From the NCBI RefSeq assembly GCF_002102355.1, contig NZ_LQPT01000069.1, positions 1 through 64,000 of the forward strand: a stretch of DNA of 64,000 nucleotides, in the 5' to 3' direction. The notes under the pieces are model-generated. The model made no database searches and had not been told where the DNA came from. It worked only from the letters and a program-made list of their open reading frames with translations. Positions within the stretch are counted from its first letter, which is position 1, and each line of letters begins with the position of its first letter. Below are positions 37,734-46,866 of the stretch, piece after piece. The translations under genes were made by a program, and so were the position numbers. The DNA comes from Mycobacterium sherrisii. Lineage in GTDB: Bacteria > Actinomycetota > Actinomycetes > Mycobacteriales > Mycobacteriaceae.

Positions 37734-38630
37734 ATGGCTGAGCAACCGACTGGCTCGACGAAGGTCAGGACGCGCTCTGAGGATATTCAGGCGCACTACG
37801 ACGTGTCCGACGACTTCTTCGCCTTGTTTCAGGACCCCACCCGGACCTACAGCTGCGCGTACTTCGAGCCGCCGGAGCTGACCCTCGAGCAAGCCCAATA
37901 CGCCAAGATCGACCTGAACCTGGACAAGCTGGACCTGCGGCCGGGGATGACGTTGCTGGATATCGGCTGTGGCTGGGGCACCACGATGCGGCGCGCCGTC
38001 GAACGGTTCGACGTCAACGTGATCGGCCTGACGTTGTCCAAGAACCAACACGCCCGCTGTGAACAGGTGCTGGCCGAGACCGACAGCACCCGCTCCCGCG
38101 AGGTGCGGCTGCAGAACTGGGAAGACTTCAACGAGCCGGTCGATCGCATCGTCTCGATCGAGGCGTTCGAACACTTCGGGCACGAGAACTACGACGACTT
38201 TTTCAAACGGTGCTATGACATCACACCCGAAGACGGTCGGATGACCGTGCAGAGCAGCGTCAGCTACCACCCCTACGAGCTGGCCGCGCGCGGTAAGAAG
38301 CTCACCTTCGAAACGGCCCGCTTCATCAAGTTCATCGTCACCGAGATCTTCCCGGGCGGTCGGCTGCCAACCACCGGCATGATGGTTGAACACGGCGAGA
38401 AGGCGGGATTTGTTGTCCCGGAACCACTTTCGCTACGCCCCCACTACATCAAGACGCTGCACACCTGGGGCGACACGCTGGAATCCAACCGGGCGAAGGC
38501 CATCGAGGTCACCTCCGAAGAGGTCTACCAGCGGTACATGAAATACCTGCGCGGCTGCGAGCACTACTTCACCGAGGAGATGCTGGACTGCAGCCTGGTG
38601 ACCTATCTGAAACCGGGCGCCTCGAACTGA
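37734..38630 (+). CDS. mmaA4: Hydroxymycolate-forming methyltransferase MmaA4 (Hma)
   Basis: 298-residue SAM methyltransferase very similar to M. tuberculosis MmaA4. Its N-terminal part is [20 protein letters not shown], and the C-terminus is [20 protein letters not shown]. It has [20 protein letters not shown] and [18 protein letters not shown], with the Glu typical of Hma. The enzyme converts a cis double bond to a methyl-branched hydroxyl, the branch point to keto- and methoxymycolates. The ribosome site AGGAG lies before the ATG. It is the last of the five mma genes; in M. tuberculosis rplA follows directly, but here a DGPF-sigma pair intervenes. Confidence 0.95.
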   Translation: MAEQPTGSTKVRTRSEDIQAHYDVSDDFFALFQDPTRTYSCAYFEPPELTLEQAQYAKIDLNLDKLDLRPGMTLLDIGCGWGTTMRRAVERFDVNVIGLTLSKNQHARCEQVLAETDSTRSREVRLQNWEDFNEPVDRIVSIEAFEHFGHENYDDFFKRCYDITPEDGRMTVQSSVSYHPYELAARGKKLTFETARFIKFIVTEIFPGGRLPTTGMMVEHGEKAGFVVPEPLSLRPHYIKTLHTWGDTLESNRAKAIEVTSEEVYQRYMKYLRGCEHYFTEEMLDCSLVTYLKPGASN

Positions 38631-38640
38631 GCCCGCTCGC

Positions 38641-38667
38641 TGTCGGATCGGTGCTGCGTCGTTCGTC
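38641..38667 (+). promoter_or_regulatory. Candidate ECF42-type promoter upstream of the DGPF gene
   Basis: TGTCGG (38641-38646) and CGTC (38664-38667) are 17 bases apart, 55 bases upstream of the DGPF ATG. From memory, ECF42 sigma factors recognise TGTCGA at -35 and CG(A/T)C at -10, so this site differs in one position. Autoregulation of the downstream sigma factor is the natural reading. Confidence 0.5.
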
Positions 38668-38722
38668 GGATAGGTAGAGAGTGGAGCACGGGGCTTCGCT
38701 CGCTACCAGGAGGTGACGACAC

Positions 38723-39421
38723 ATGCAGTACTTCGCCTTGTTGATCAGCAGGGAGCAAGACCGCACGGCCGACGATCCGGCGACCGCGATGGCGGCTTGG
38801 CAGGACTTTCATGCGAAGGCCGGTGCGGCCATAAAGGCCGGAGACGCGCTGGTCCCCGCGGGCGACGCGGTGGTCATCACGGGCGGCCCGGATGCGCCGA
38901 CCGTCACCGACGGCCCCTTCGCCGAGGCCGCTGAGGTGGCCTGCGGCTACTACGTGTTGGAAGCGGAGAACCTCGACGACGCGCTGGCGCTGGCCCGCGA
39001 CATCCCGCTGGCCGCGTTCGGCGCGGTGGAGTTATGGCCCGTGGTCCACTCGATCGCGCCATCGCGGCCGCTCACCGGCAACGACTGGCTCGCCCTGTTG
39101 CTGGAACCGCCCGAATCCGCGCACACGCCGGGCACCCCGGAGTGGGAGGCAGTCGCGGCCAAGCACGCCGAGCTGCATGCTGCTGCCGGCGACCGGGTGA
39201 TCGGTGGCGCCGCCCTGCACGATCGGACCACCGCGACGACCGTGCGGGTGCGCGACGGCGAAGTCCTGATCACCGACGGACCGTACGTGGAGGGCGCCGA
39301 GATCGCGACGGGCATCTATCTCCTCGACGCCGCAGACCGCGACGAGGCCGTCAAGATCGCGTCGATGATTCCCGCCTCCACGGTGCAGCTGCGCCAACTG
39401 GCCGGAGTCTCGGGACTCTAA
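38723..39421 (+). CDS. DGPF (YCII-related) protein, two-domain
   Basis: 232-residue protein consisting of two YCII-like repeats. The first has VTDGPFAEAAEVACGYYVLEA (about residues 57-78) and the second ITDGPYVEGAEIATGIYLLDA (about 181-202), each with the DGPF-type signature. DGPF proteins are the standard genomic partners of ECF42 sigma factors, and such a gene follows here after 8 bases. They are thought to modulate sigma activity or act in its regulon, but no catalytic role is established. The ribosome site AGGAGGTG precedes the ATG. No counterpart is found at this place in M. tuberculosis. Confidence 0.92.
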   Translation: MQYFALLISREQDRTADDPATAMAAWQDFHAKAGAAIKAGDALVPAGDAVVITGGPDAPTVTDGPFAEAAEVACGYYVLEAENLDDALALARDIPLAAFGAVELWPVVHSIAPSRPLTGNDWLALLLEPPESAHTPGTPEWEAVAAKHAELHAAAGDRVIGGAALHDRTTATTVRVRDGEVLITDGPYVEGAEIATGIYLLDAADRDEAVKIASMIPASTVQLRQLAGVSGL

Positions 39422-39429
39422 CCACCCGC

Positions 39430-40647
39430 ATGACCAACCTGGACGGCGTCTTTCGCCGGGAATGGGGTCCGACGGTCGCCGCGCTCGCCCGATGGTCGGG
39501 CGACCTCACCGTCGCCGAGGACGCCGTCCAGGAGGCCTGCGCCGAGGCGCTGCGCAGCTGGCTCCGCGACGGGATACCCGACAATCCCGGCGGATGGCTG
39601 ACCACCGTCGCACGCAACCGGGCCCGCGACCGGCTGCGCCGCGAATCCGTCCGTCCCGGAAAGGAATTGGCCGCATTCGTGGACGAGATCAGGGTTCGCA
39701 CCGAGCGCACCGATCCCCATCCAGTGCGTGACGACGAGCTGCGGATGATGTTCACCTGCGCCCACCCGGCGCTGGACCGGCAATCGCAGCTGGCGTTGAC
39801 GCTGCGGCTGGTGTCCGGTTTGACCGTCGCCGAGATCGCGCGCGCCCTGCTACAGACGGAATCCGCCATCGGTCAACGAATCACGCGGGCCAAGAACAAG
39901 ATTCGGCACGCCAACATCCCGCTGCGGGTGCCGCCGGCGGAGCTGTTGGCGGGGCGGACACCGCACGTATTGGGTTGCATCTACTCGGTTTTCACCGAGG
40001 GATATTGGTCGACCGGGGGCCCGTCGGCGATACGGGACGAACTGTGCGACGAAGGAGTCCGGCTGGCCGGTGAGCTGTGCGCGCTGATGCCGGACGAGCG
40101 GGAAGCGCACGCGCTGGCCGCGTTGACGTTGCTGCACGACTCGAGGCGGGTAACGCGTCTGGACGACGACGGCATGCTGGTACCGCTGGAAGAACAAGAC
40201 AGGCGCCGTTGGGACCGCGGCCGCATCGCGCGCGGACTGGATCGGTTGCGGCGGGCCGAGGGTTCCACCGGCCCGTATCTGCCCCAGGCGGTGATCGCCG
40301 CGCTGCATGCGACGGCCCCGTCGTGGGAGCAAACCGACTGGACCACCATCTGCCTGGCCTACGACCGGCTCGTGGCGATGACGGGCTCGCCGGTGGCGGG
40401 GGCCAACCGCGCGTTGGCGATAGGCTTCCGCGACGGAGCACAGGCCGGACTCGTCGCACTGGACGACCTTGCGCGCGATCCCCGGCTGGCCCGTTCGAAT
40501 CTCGTCGCGACGTTGCGGGCCGACCTGCTGCGGCGCGCGGGCCGACGCGACGAGGCGCTCACCTGGTATCGAAACGCATTGCAGTCCAACGGTTCCAAAC
40601 CGGGACGTGACTTCTTGCGGCGCCGGATCGCCGAGTGCGGCGGCTAG
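39430..40647 (+). CDS. ECF42-type RNA polymerase sigma factor with C-terminal TPR-like extension
   Basis: 405-residue sigma factor. The sigma2 region is at about residues 5-75 (VAEDAVQEACAEALRSW) and sigma4 at 115-165 (LTLRLVSGLTVAEIARAL). A roughly 240-residue C-terminal extension follows (HVLGCIYSVFTEGYWSTGG, REAHALAALTLLHDSRR, LRADLLRRAGRRDEALTWY), predicted helical and TPR-like. This long extension and the adjacent DGPF protein identify the ECF42 group, which has no anti-sigma factor and appears to be controlled through its own C-terminus. Its stop codon lies at the first base of a 58-bp tandem repeat. Confidence 0.93.
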   Translation: MTNLDGVFRREWGPTVAALARWSGDLTVAEDAVQEACAEALRSWLRDGIPDNPGGWLTTVARNRARDRLRRESVRPGKELAAFVDEIRVRTERTDPHPVRDDELRMMFTCAHPALDRQSQLALTLRLVSGLTVAEIARALLQTESAIGQRITRAKNKIRHANIPLRVPPAELLAGRTPHVLGCIYSVFTEGYWSTGGPSAIRDELCDEGVRLAGELCALMPDEREAHALAALTLLHDSRRVTRLDDDGMLVPLEEQDRRRWDRGRIARGLDRLRRAEGSTGPYLPQAVIAALHATAPSWEQTDWTTICLAYDRLVAMTGSPVAGANRALAIGFRDGAQAGLVALDDLARDPRLARSNLVATLRADLLRRAGRRDEALTWYRNALQSNGSKPGRDFLRRRIAECGG

Positions 40648-40828
40648 CTACTCCACGCAACCCGAAGGGTCGGATCCGCTCACCGGCGCCCACAGCGCCG
40701 GCTAGCTACTCCACGCAACCCGAAGGGTCGGATCCGCTCACCGGCGCCCACAGCGCCGGCTCGCTACTCCACACAACCCGAAGGGTCGGATCCGCTCACC
40801 GGCGCCCACAGCGCCGGCTCGCTACTCC
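40643..40828. repeat. 58-bp tandem repeat (three copies plus partial), hairpin in each unit
   Basis: Copies begin at 40643, 40701 and 40759, with a 12-base partial at 40817. Copies 1 and 2 are identical over almost all of their length; copy 3 differs at a few bases. Each unit contains a perfect 7-base hairpin CCGGCGC / GCGCCGG with a 5-base loop and a CCGA AGGG TCGG minor dyad. The array exactly spans the gap between the convergent sigma and rplA genes: the first unit includes the sigma TAG and the last partial unit ends inside the rplA C-terminal codons. It looks like a MIRU/VNTR-type locus with terminator hairpins. Confidence 0.93.
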
Positions 40829-41529
40829 TCCGTGAAGTTGCGGGTGACCGAGGGGTCGACCGGAATTCCCGGGCCCGTCGTCGTCGACACGGTGACCTTC
40901 TTCAGGTAACGGCCCTTGGACGACGACGGCTTGAGCCGCAGTACCTCGTCGATCGCGGCCCCGTAGTTCTCCGCGAGGTTCTTCTCGTCGAACGACGCCT
41001 TGCCGATCACGAAGTGCAGGTTGGCCTGCTTGTCGACGCGGAAGTTAATCTTGCCGCCCTTGATGTCGGCGACGGCCTTGGCGACGTCGGCGGTCACGGT
41101 GCCCGTCTTGGGGTTGGGCATCAGGCCGCGGGGACCGAGCACACGCGCGATGCGCCCAACCTTGGCCATCTGGTCCGGCGTCGCGATCGCGGCATCGAAT
41201 TCCAGCCAGCCGCCTTGGATCTTCTCGATCAGGTCGTCGCTGCCGACGATGTCGGCTCCGGCGGCCTGCGCCTGCTCGGCCTTGTCACCCACGGCGAACA
41301 CCGCGACGCGGGCCGTCTTGCCGGTGCCGTGCGGCAAGTTCACCGTGCCGCGGACCATCTGGTCGGCCTTGCGCGGGTCGACGCCCAGCCGGATCGCCAC
41401 CTCGACGGTCGCGTCCTGCTTGGCCGACGCGGTCTGCTTGGCGAGCCTGGCGGCCTCGAGCGGACTGTACAGGTTGTTGCGGTCCACCTTTTCGGCGGCG
41501 GCGCGGTATACCTTGCTGTTCTTGCTCAC
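40822..41529 (-). CDS. rplA: 50S ribosomal protein L1
   Basis: L1 stalk protein that helps E-site tRNA release and binds its own mRNA in many bacteria. The 235-residue product has the expected length and the L1 motif [14 protein letters not shown]. It begins with [14 protein letters not shown]. It follows rplK in the usual order with a 136-base gap. The last codons lie within the partial fourth copy of the 58-bp repeat, so the repeat may have arisen from the rplA 3' end. Confidence 0.97.
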   Translation of the reverse strand: MSKNSKVYRAAAEKVDRNNLYSPLEAARLAKQTASAKQDATVEVAIRLGVDPRKADQMVRGTVNLPHGTGKTARVAVFAVGDKAEQAQAAGADIVGSDDLIEKIQGGWLEFDAAIATPDQMAKVGRIARVLGPRGLMPNPKTGTVTADVAKAVADIKGGKINFRVDKQANLHFVIGKASFDEKNLAENYGAAIDEVLRLKPSSSKGRYLKKVTVSTTTGPGIPVDPSVTRNFTEE

Positions 41530-41665
41530 TTACTCATCCAATCTGGTGTTGGGTCGTGGTTGGAAAACGGGCCGAAGCTGGCCCTCCCACGCTTGTTGAA
41601 TTGTCGCACTTCTCCTCGCGCCCAAGCGGCGCGCATCGTCGTCCGACGGTGGGCGTTATGCAGTC

Positions 41666-42094
41666 CTATTCGACGGTGATGCCCATCGACCGCGCGGTGC
41701 CGGCGATGATCTTGGCGGCGGCGTCGATGTCGTTGGCGTTGAGGTCGGTCTTCTTCGTCTCGGCGATCTCGCGCACCTGGTCCCAGGTCACCTTGGCGAC
41801 CTTGTTCTTGTGCGGCTCCGCCGACCCCTTGCCCACCCCGGCGGCCTTGAGCAGCAGCTTGGCGGCGGGCGGCGTCTTGAGCGCGAACGTGAAGCTGCGG
41901 TCCTCGTAGACCGTGATCTCCACCGGGATCACGTTGCCGCGCTGGTTTTCCGTCGCGGCGTTGTACGCCTTGCAGAACTCCATGATGTTGACGCCGTGCT
42001 GGCCGAGCGCGGGCCCCACCGGCGGCGCAGGGTTGGCCTGTCCCGCCACGATTTGGAGCTTGATCAGCCCGACGACCTTCTTCTTCGGGGCCAT
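41666..42094 (-). CDS. rplK: 50S ribosomal protein L11
   Basis: L11 binds the GTPase-associated region of 23S rRNA, takes part in factor-dependent GTP hydrolysis and is needed for RelA-type stringent sensing. The 142-residue protein has the standard N-terminus [20 protein letters not shown] and [18 protein letters not shown]. It lies between nusG (60 bases upstream) and rplA on the same strand. Nothing about it is unusual. Confidence 0.98.
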   Translation of the reverse strand: MAPKKKVVGLIKLQIVAGQANPAPPVGPALGQHGVNIMEFCKAYNAATENQRGNVIPVEITVYEDRSFTFALKTPPAAKLLLKAAGVGKGSAEPHKNKVAKVTWDQVREIAETKKTDLNANDIDAAAKIIAGTARSMGITVE

Positions 42095-42154
42095 GAGATT
42101 CCTACGTTCCTTCCTGGTTATACGCCCAGCCGTTCCCGCGAACGGATCGGCCGG

Positions 42155-43012
<858 letters not shown>

Positions 43013-43028
43013 CTATCGCTTACGAAGC

Positions 43029-43499
43029 TCAGCCGAACACCAGCAGGGCCAGCTTGGTCAGGCCGAAATCAGACAGGCCGACCAGCGCCACCATGAACGC
43101 GAGGAATACCAGCACCACCGAGGTGTAGGTGAGCATCTGCTTGCGGTTCGGCCAGATCACCTTCCGCATTTCCGCAACGACCTGCTTGAGGTAGTTGAAG
43201 ACGAAAACGAAGGGATTGGCCGTCCGGTCCCCGGGCTTCTTCGGCTTTTTGGTCTTTTGGTCGGCCTTCTTGGCCGACGACGTCTTGGCGGTTTCCTTGG
43301 TGGCTTCCTTGGTGGCCTCGACGTCGCCCGCGGACTCGGCGTCGTCGGTTTCGACGACGCGCTGCCGGGATCGCTTGCCTGTCGGGCGCTGCGGTTTGGT
43401 CACCACGGCCGTCCGACCGCCGCTCGCACGGCCTTCGGTCTCGCCGTCGTCGCGTGCAGCGTCGTTGGCGGCACCGATACCGGGGCCTTCGTCGCTCAC
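43029..43499 (-). CDS. secE: Protein translocase subunit SecE
   Basis: SecE clamps the SecY channel in the plasma membrane. The C-terminal 70 residues carry the conserved amphipathic helix [21 protein letters not shown] and one transmembrane helix ([19 protein letters not shown], about residues 118-138). The first 85 residues form a hydrophilic, charged extension (Lys, Glu, Thr) typical of mycobacterial SecE. The ATG at 43499 has AAAGGAG upstream. tRNA-Trp lies 75 bases upstream on the same strand, and nusG follows. Confidence 0.95.
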   Translation of the reverse strand: MSDEGPGIGAANDAARDDGETEGRASGGRTAVVTKPQRPTGKRSRQRVVETDDAESAGDVEATKEATKETAKTSSAKKADQKTKKPKKPGDRTANPFVFVFNYLKQVVAEMRKVIWPNRKQMLTYTSVVLVFLAFMVALVGLSDFGLTKLALLVFG

Positions 43500-43574
43500 C
43501 GCATGCTCCTTTGTTCGCTAGCTACCGGACATTCCGTTCAGTGTCCAGCATGGCACGATCTTCGTTGCCTTCTG

Positions 43575-43647
<73 letters not shown>

Positions 43648-43795
43648 TCGCGGTTGGCAGGCCAACCTGCGCTTACCTACCGGGGCCCACATGACACGCG
43701 CGCTCCCCGTTCGGTGATCCGAACCTACGGACAGCGCGCTGTAATGGGAAAACCCCGAGGTCCGAGTGTACATCGGCACGGGAGTCAGATACTAA

Positions 43796-44308
43796 TTACG
43801 CGGTTCTGACGACCTGCCCGGACTCGTGGTCCCATCTGAGCTTGATGGTTTCGTCGTCCGTCTCTTCCCGGTATTGCCCCACCAACGTGGTGTAGGCCTC
43901 CATCACAACCTCACCGTCGTCGTTGGTGCAGATGTTCTTGGTGACCACGATGTCCGCGCCAAAACGCTCGACGACGGACTCGATGTCCATCCGCCCCCAC
44001 AACTTGTCGCCGGCCTTGATCGGCTTGAAAAAGACGAAACGCTGCTCGACCTGGACGATTACCAGGCTTTCCATGCCCAGGTCGACGTGGCGGAAGAAGT
44101 CCAGCTGCACATATTTGGCGAAGATCGTGACAAGGGTGGGCGGCGCGATGATGGCGTCGTAACCCAGCTCGGCGGCGGCGGCCTCGTCGTAGTGGGCGGG
44201 GTGGTCGCATTTGATGGCCCGCGCGAATTCGCGCAGCTGTTCGCGCCCCACGACGAAGTAGTCCGGATACCGCCACACCATGCCGCGGATATCGGTTTTG
44301 AGGGCCAT
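43796..44308 (-). CDS. hadC: (3R)-hydroxyacyl-ACP dehydratase subunit HadC
   Basis: HadC is the substrate-recognition partner of catalytic HadB in the HadBC dehydratase of FAS-II, acting on longer meromycolate chains, mainly for oxygenated mycolates. The 170-residue protein (MALKTDIRGMVWRYPDYF) has the hot-dog fold pattern and the VQVEQRFVFFKPIKAGDKLW segment. It lacks the catalytic Asp-His pair, as expected. It starts 3 bases after the hadB stop codon and ends the rpmG-hadA-hadB-hadC run. Confidence 0.96.
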   Translation of the reverse strand: MALKTDIRGMVWRYPDYFVVGREQLREFARAIKCDHPAHYDEAAAAELGYDAIIAPPTLVTIFAKYVQLDFFRHVDLGMESLVIVQVEQRFVFFKPIKAGDKLWGRMDIESVVERFGADIVVTKNICTNDDGEVVMEAYTTLVGQYREETDDETIKLRWDHESGQVVRTA

Positions 44309-44311
44309 GAT

Positions 44312-44740
44312 CTATGCCAATTTGGCCGAAGCGATGGCCCGCCCGAAAATTTTCTTGCCGCCGGTGGTGGCGGTGAGCGCAATGGTTACCGACTTGGTCT
44401 CGGGATCCACCGACTTCACCCGCCCGCTGAACACCAGCTCGGCGCCCTTGCCGTCGTTGGGCACCGGCACCACGGCGGTGAAGCGCACGTTGTACTCGGT
44501 GACCGCGCCCGGGTCGCCGACCCACGAGGTCACGTAGCCGCCGCCGATGCCCATCGTCAGCATGCCGTGGGCGATCGCGGTGTCCAACCCGACGACCTTG
44601 GCGATCTCGTCGTCCCAGTGAATGGGGTTGAGGTCCCCGGACACTCCCGCGTAGTTCACCAGGTCTTGCCGCGTCAGCGGGTACGTCTTCTCCGGAAGCT
44701 GGTCACCCACCTTCACCGAGCTGAACTCACGCAGTGGCAT
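44312..44740 (-). CDS. hadB: (3R)-hydroxyacyl-ACP dehydratase catalytic subunit HadB
   Basis: Catalytic subunit of HadAB and HadBC in mycolic acid FAS-II, removing water from beta-hydroxyacyl-AcpM. The 142-residue protein starts at the ATG at 44740 (MPLREFSSVKVGDQL). The hydratase motif SGDLNPIHWDDE supplies catalytic Asp36 and His41. It overlaps the hadA 3' end by 14 bases, implying translational coupling and matching the HadAB heterodimer. A reading from 44833 would overlap hadA by more than 100 bases and is rejected. Confidence 0.97.
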   Translation of the reverse strand: MPLREFSSVKVGDQLPEKTYPLTRQDLVNYAGVSGDLNPIHWDDEIAKVVGLDTAIAHGMLTMGIGGGYVTSWVGDPGAVTEYNVRFTAVVPVPNDGKGAELVFSGRVKSVDPETKSVTIALTATTGGKKIFGRAIASAKLA

Positions 44741-45206
44741 CAGAAAATCCCTCTTCTCCATCCTCGCCGGCACGGCCCGCCAGGGTCGTGTAGGTCTCCT
44801 GCACGATGTCACCTGCTTCGTCGGTGAGCACATTCTTGGTCACGATGATCTGGGTCCCGTGCGAAACGCGCATGGAGTCGACGTACACGTCGCAGTACAG
44901 ACGGTCGCCTGCCTTCATGGGTTTGAAGTACTTCAACACCTGGTCGATCTGGACGATCTGCGCGTCCTGGACCGCGATATTGGCGCTTTTGAAGAACGCC
45001 GACTGCGCCTTGTAGCCGAACACGGAGCAAAACGTCAGCGGGGCCAGCAGCCCCTTGTGCCCGAGCTCGGCGGCCGCATCTTCGTCGTAAAACGCGGGAT
45101 CGTCGTTCTGTACGGCCGTCGCGTACTCGCGGATCTTTTCCCGGTCCACCTCGTAGTAGTCGGGATAGCGGTAATGCATCCCGACGATGTCCTTGGTCAA
45201 CGGCAC
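44727..45206 (-). CDS. hadA: (3R)-hydroxyacyl-ACP dehydratase subunit HadA
   Basis: Substrate-binding partner of HadB in the FAS-II dehydratase acting on shorter meromycolate intermediates. It starts at the GTG at 45206 (VPLTKDIVGMHYRYPD), aligned with M. tuberculosis MALSADIVGMHYRYPD, and has 159 residues. The segment aligned with M. tuberculosis LTFICVFGYKAQ reads LTFCSVFGYKAQ here (Cys60, Ser61), so Cys61, the residue modified by thiacetazone and isoxyl, is replaced by Ser with a Cys one position earlier. The codons TTT-TGC-TCC-GTG are clear. It lies 47 bases after rpmG. Confidence 0.95.
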   Translation of the reverse strand: MPLTKDIVGMHYRYPDYYEVDREKIREYATAVQNDDPAFYDEDAAAELGHKGLLAPLTFCSVFGYKAQSAFFKSANIAVQDAQIVQIDQVLKYFKPMKAGDRLYCDVYVDSMRVSHGTQIIVTKNVLTDEAGDIVQETYTTLAGRAGEDGEEGFSDATA

Positions 45207-45253
45207 GGCTTCAAAACCTACCTGGTCAATATGGTCGTATCTGGTGGAGCTAA

Positions 45254-45421
45254 TTAGCGCGTCTCGCGATGCGCCTGGTGTTGGCCGCAGTTCGCGCAGA
45301 ACTTCTTCAGCTCGAGCCGGTCCGGATCGTTGCGACGGTTCTTCTTGGTGATGTAGTTGCGGCGCTTGCACACCTCACAGGCCAAAGTGATCTTTGGCCG
45401 CACATCCGTACTGGAAGCCAT
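45254..45421 (-). CDS. rpmG: 50S ribosomal protein L33
   Basis: Small 55-residue ribosomal protein ([20 protein letters not shown]). It has two CxxC zinc-ribbon pairs, CEVC and CANC, so it is the zinc-binding (C+) form of L33. In mycobacteria a C- paralogue elsewhere is usually induced by zinc starvation. It lies 36 bases downstream of tRNA-Met and 47 bases before hadA on the minus strand, matching rpmG2 of M. tuberculosis. Confidence 0.96.
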   Translation of the reverse strand: MASSTDVRPKITLACEVCKRRNYITKKNRRNDPDRLELKKFCANCGQHQAHRETR

Positions 45422-45457
45422 GTCTGTTCTCTCTCACAAATGCACATTGTTGTGTTG

Positions 45458-45531
<74 letters not shown>

Positions 45532-45567
45532 TCTGGTACGCGCCGTCCGCCTGCTCGGCGTCCGCCG

Positions 45568-45640
45568 AGCCCCCTAACGGAATCGAACCGTTGACCTTTT
45601 CCTTACCATGGAAACGCTCTACCGACTGAGCTAAGGGGGC
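45568..45640 (-). tRNA. tRNA-Thr (GGT)
   Basis: A complete 73-base cloverleaf on the minus strand. The acceptor is GCCCCCT / AGGGGGC with discriminator T; the D-arm is AGCTCAGTCGGTAGAGC; the anticodon stem-loop TTTCC-ATGGTAA-GGAAA gives anticodon GGT; the T-loop is GTTCGATTC. It precedes tRNA-Met by 36 bases. CCA is not encoded. Confidence 0.97.
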
Positions 45641-45680
45641 CTGGAACCCGTAGCAATCAGTCGTGCCTCGGGCCTAAAAG

Positions 45681-45710
45681 AGGGTACAGCGCCACGCGCG
45701 ACGGCACCAA
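45681..45710 (-). promoter_or_regulatory. Candidate promoter for tRNA-Thr and the downstream rpmG-hadABC run
   Basis: TTGGTG (45705-45710) and TACCCT (45681-45686) on the minus strand are 18 bases apart. Transcription would start about 35 bases before tRNA-Thr. Everything from tRNA-Thr to rplA lies on this strand. Confidence 0.45.
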
Positions 45711-45714
45711 ACCG

Positions 45715-45927
45715 TCACCCCGGGTCGCCGTTGCGCCGCCGCTGCCAGGCGCTGAGGTCGCTGAACTCGTCGTAGATGTCCGCCTGGTCGCCTTCCGCGT
45801 CCGCGTTGCCGTCGAGCAGCATGCGCAGCGCCAGATGGACAGCCTCCCGCGCGTCCGCCACGTGATAGCGGCGGATTGCCTCCTGGACCAGATCGTCGTC
45901 GATCTCGATCTCGACCTTTTTCAGCAT
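45715..45927 (-). CDS. VapB-type antitoxin-like protein without toxin gene (Rv0634A-like)
   Basis: 70-residue protein starting at the ATG at 45927. The N-terminal sequence LKKVEIEIDDDLVQEAIRRY then REAVHLALRMLLDG is the ribbon-helix-helix plus DUF2191 pattern of VapB antitoxins. The C-terminal 20 residues (DIYDEFSDLSAWQRRR) resemble the toxin-binding tail. No PIN-domain VapC gene adjoins it, so it may be an orphan antitoxin or a stand-alone DNA-binding protein. A longer reading to 46026 is not supported by a ribosome site. Confidence 0.82.
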   Translation of the reverse strand: MLKKVEIEIDDDLVQEAIRRYHVADAREAVHLALRMLLDGNADAEGDQADIYDEFSDLSAWQRRRNGDPG

Positions 45928-46037
45928 GGACAAACCATACCCACCGCAAACTCGCTCAACCGTCCCGAAAACGCGATTGACAGGCCGAGATACGCCCACG
46001 AATGTGGGCCACGCCACCCGGGTCATAGTCTGATCCG

Positions 46038-46760
46038 GTGCCAGACAAGTCAGCCGACCGCCTGTATTTCCGCCAGCTGCTCGCCGGACGCGATTTCGCC
46101 GCCGGCGACGCGTTCGCGACCCAGATGCGCAACTTCGCCTACCTGATCGGCGACCGCCAGACCGGAGACTGCGTCGTCGTCGACCCGGCGTATGCCGCCG
46201 GCGAGCTCGTCGACCTGCTCGAGGCCGACGGCATGCACCTGTCCGGGGTCCTGGTCACCCACCATCACCCCGACCATGTGGGCGGAACGATGATGGGTTT
46301 CCAACTCAACGGCCTGGCCGAGCTGCTGGACCGGGTCAGTGTGCCGGTGCATGTGAATACCCATGAGGCGCTTTGGGTTTCGCGAGTTACCGGGATCGCT
46401 ATCGGTGACCTGACCACCCACGAGCACGGCGACAAACTCAGCATCGGCGACATCGAGATCGAGCTGCTGCACACGCCCGGACACACGCCGGGCAGCCAGT
46501 GCTTTCTGCTCGACGGGCGCCTGGTGGCCGGTGACACCCTGTTTTTGGAGGGCTGCGGGCGCACCGACTTTCCGGGCGGCGACTCCGACGAGATGTACCG
46601 CAGCCTGCAGCAGCTGGCGGCGCTTCCCGGCGATCCGACGGTGTTCCCCGGGCACTGGTATTCCGTCGAACCGAGCGCACCGCTGACCGAGGTCAAGCGC
46701 TCCAACTACGTGTACCGGGCCACCAACCTCGACCAGTGGCGAATGTTGATGGGCGGCTGA
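46038..46760 (+). CDS. Metallo-beta-lactamase fold hydrolase, glyoxalase II-like (Rv0634c-like)
   Basis: 240-residue hydrolase with the metal motif THHHPDHVGG (HxHxDH), a second His in LLHTPGHTPGSQCF and Asp in VAGDTLFLEGCGRTDF, then PGHWYS. These make up the binuclear metal site of glyoxalase II or persulfide dioxygenase-type enzymes. Start is the GTG at 46038. M. tuberculosis Rv0634c is annotated as glyoxalase II; since mycobacteria use mycothiol, the substrate would be an S-acyl-mycothiol, which is inference. It is divergent from the VapB-like gene, with 110 bases between. Confidence 0.9.
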   Translation: MPDKSADRLYFRQLLAGRDFAAGDAFATQMRNFAYLIGDRQTGDCVVVDPAYAAGELVDLLEADGMHLSGVLVTHHHPDHVGGTMMGFQLNGLAELLDRVSVPVHVNTHEALWVSRVTGIAIGDLTTHEHGDKLSIGDIEIELLHTPGHTPGSQCFLLDGRLVAGDTLFLEGCGRTDFPGGDSDEMYRSLQQLAALPGDPTVFPGHWYSVEPSAPLTEVKRSNYVYRATNLDQWRMLMGG

Positions 46761-46866
46761 CGGAGTACTTGACCGCCCTGATTGCCAGAGTCATTGCGCT
46801 TCGACACCCGTGCCAGCAGAATTTCGGGTGCACATCGCTGCCATATGAGCGGAGGGATGGAGTCAC

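Noticed and set aside
40643-40828. 58-bp repeats considered as a CRISPR array
   Set aside because: The units are directly contiguous with no unique spacers and no cas genes are nearby, so this is a tandem repeat.
40635-40835. Short frames through the 58-bp repeat with a repeating peptide
   Set aside because: They arise because the repeat is read through; each unit carries stop codons in other frames, and no ribosome site precedes them.
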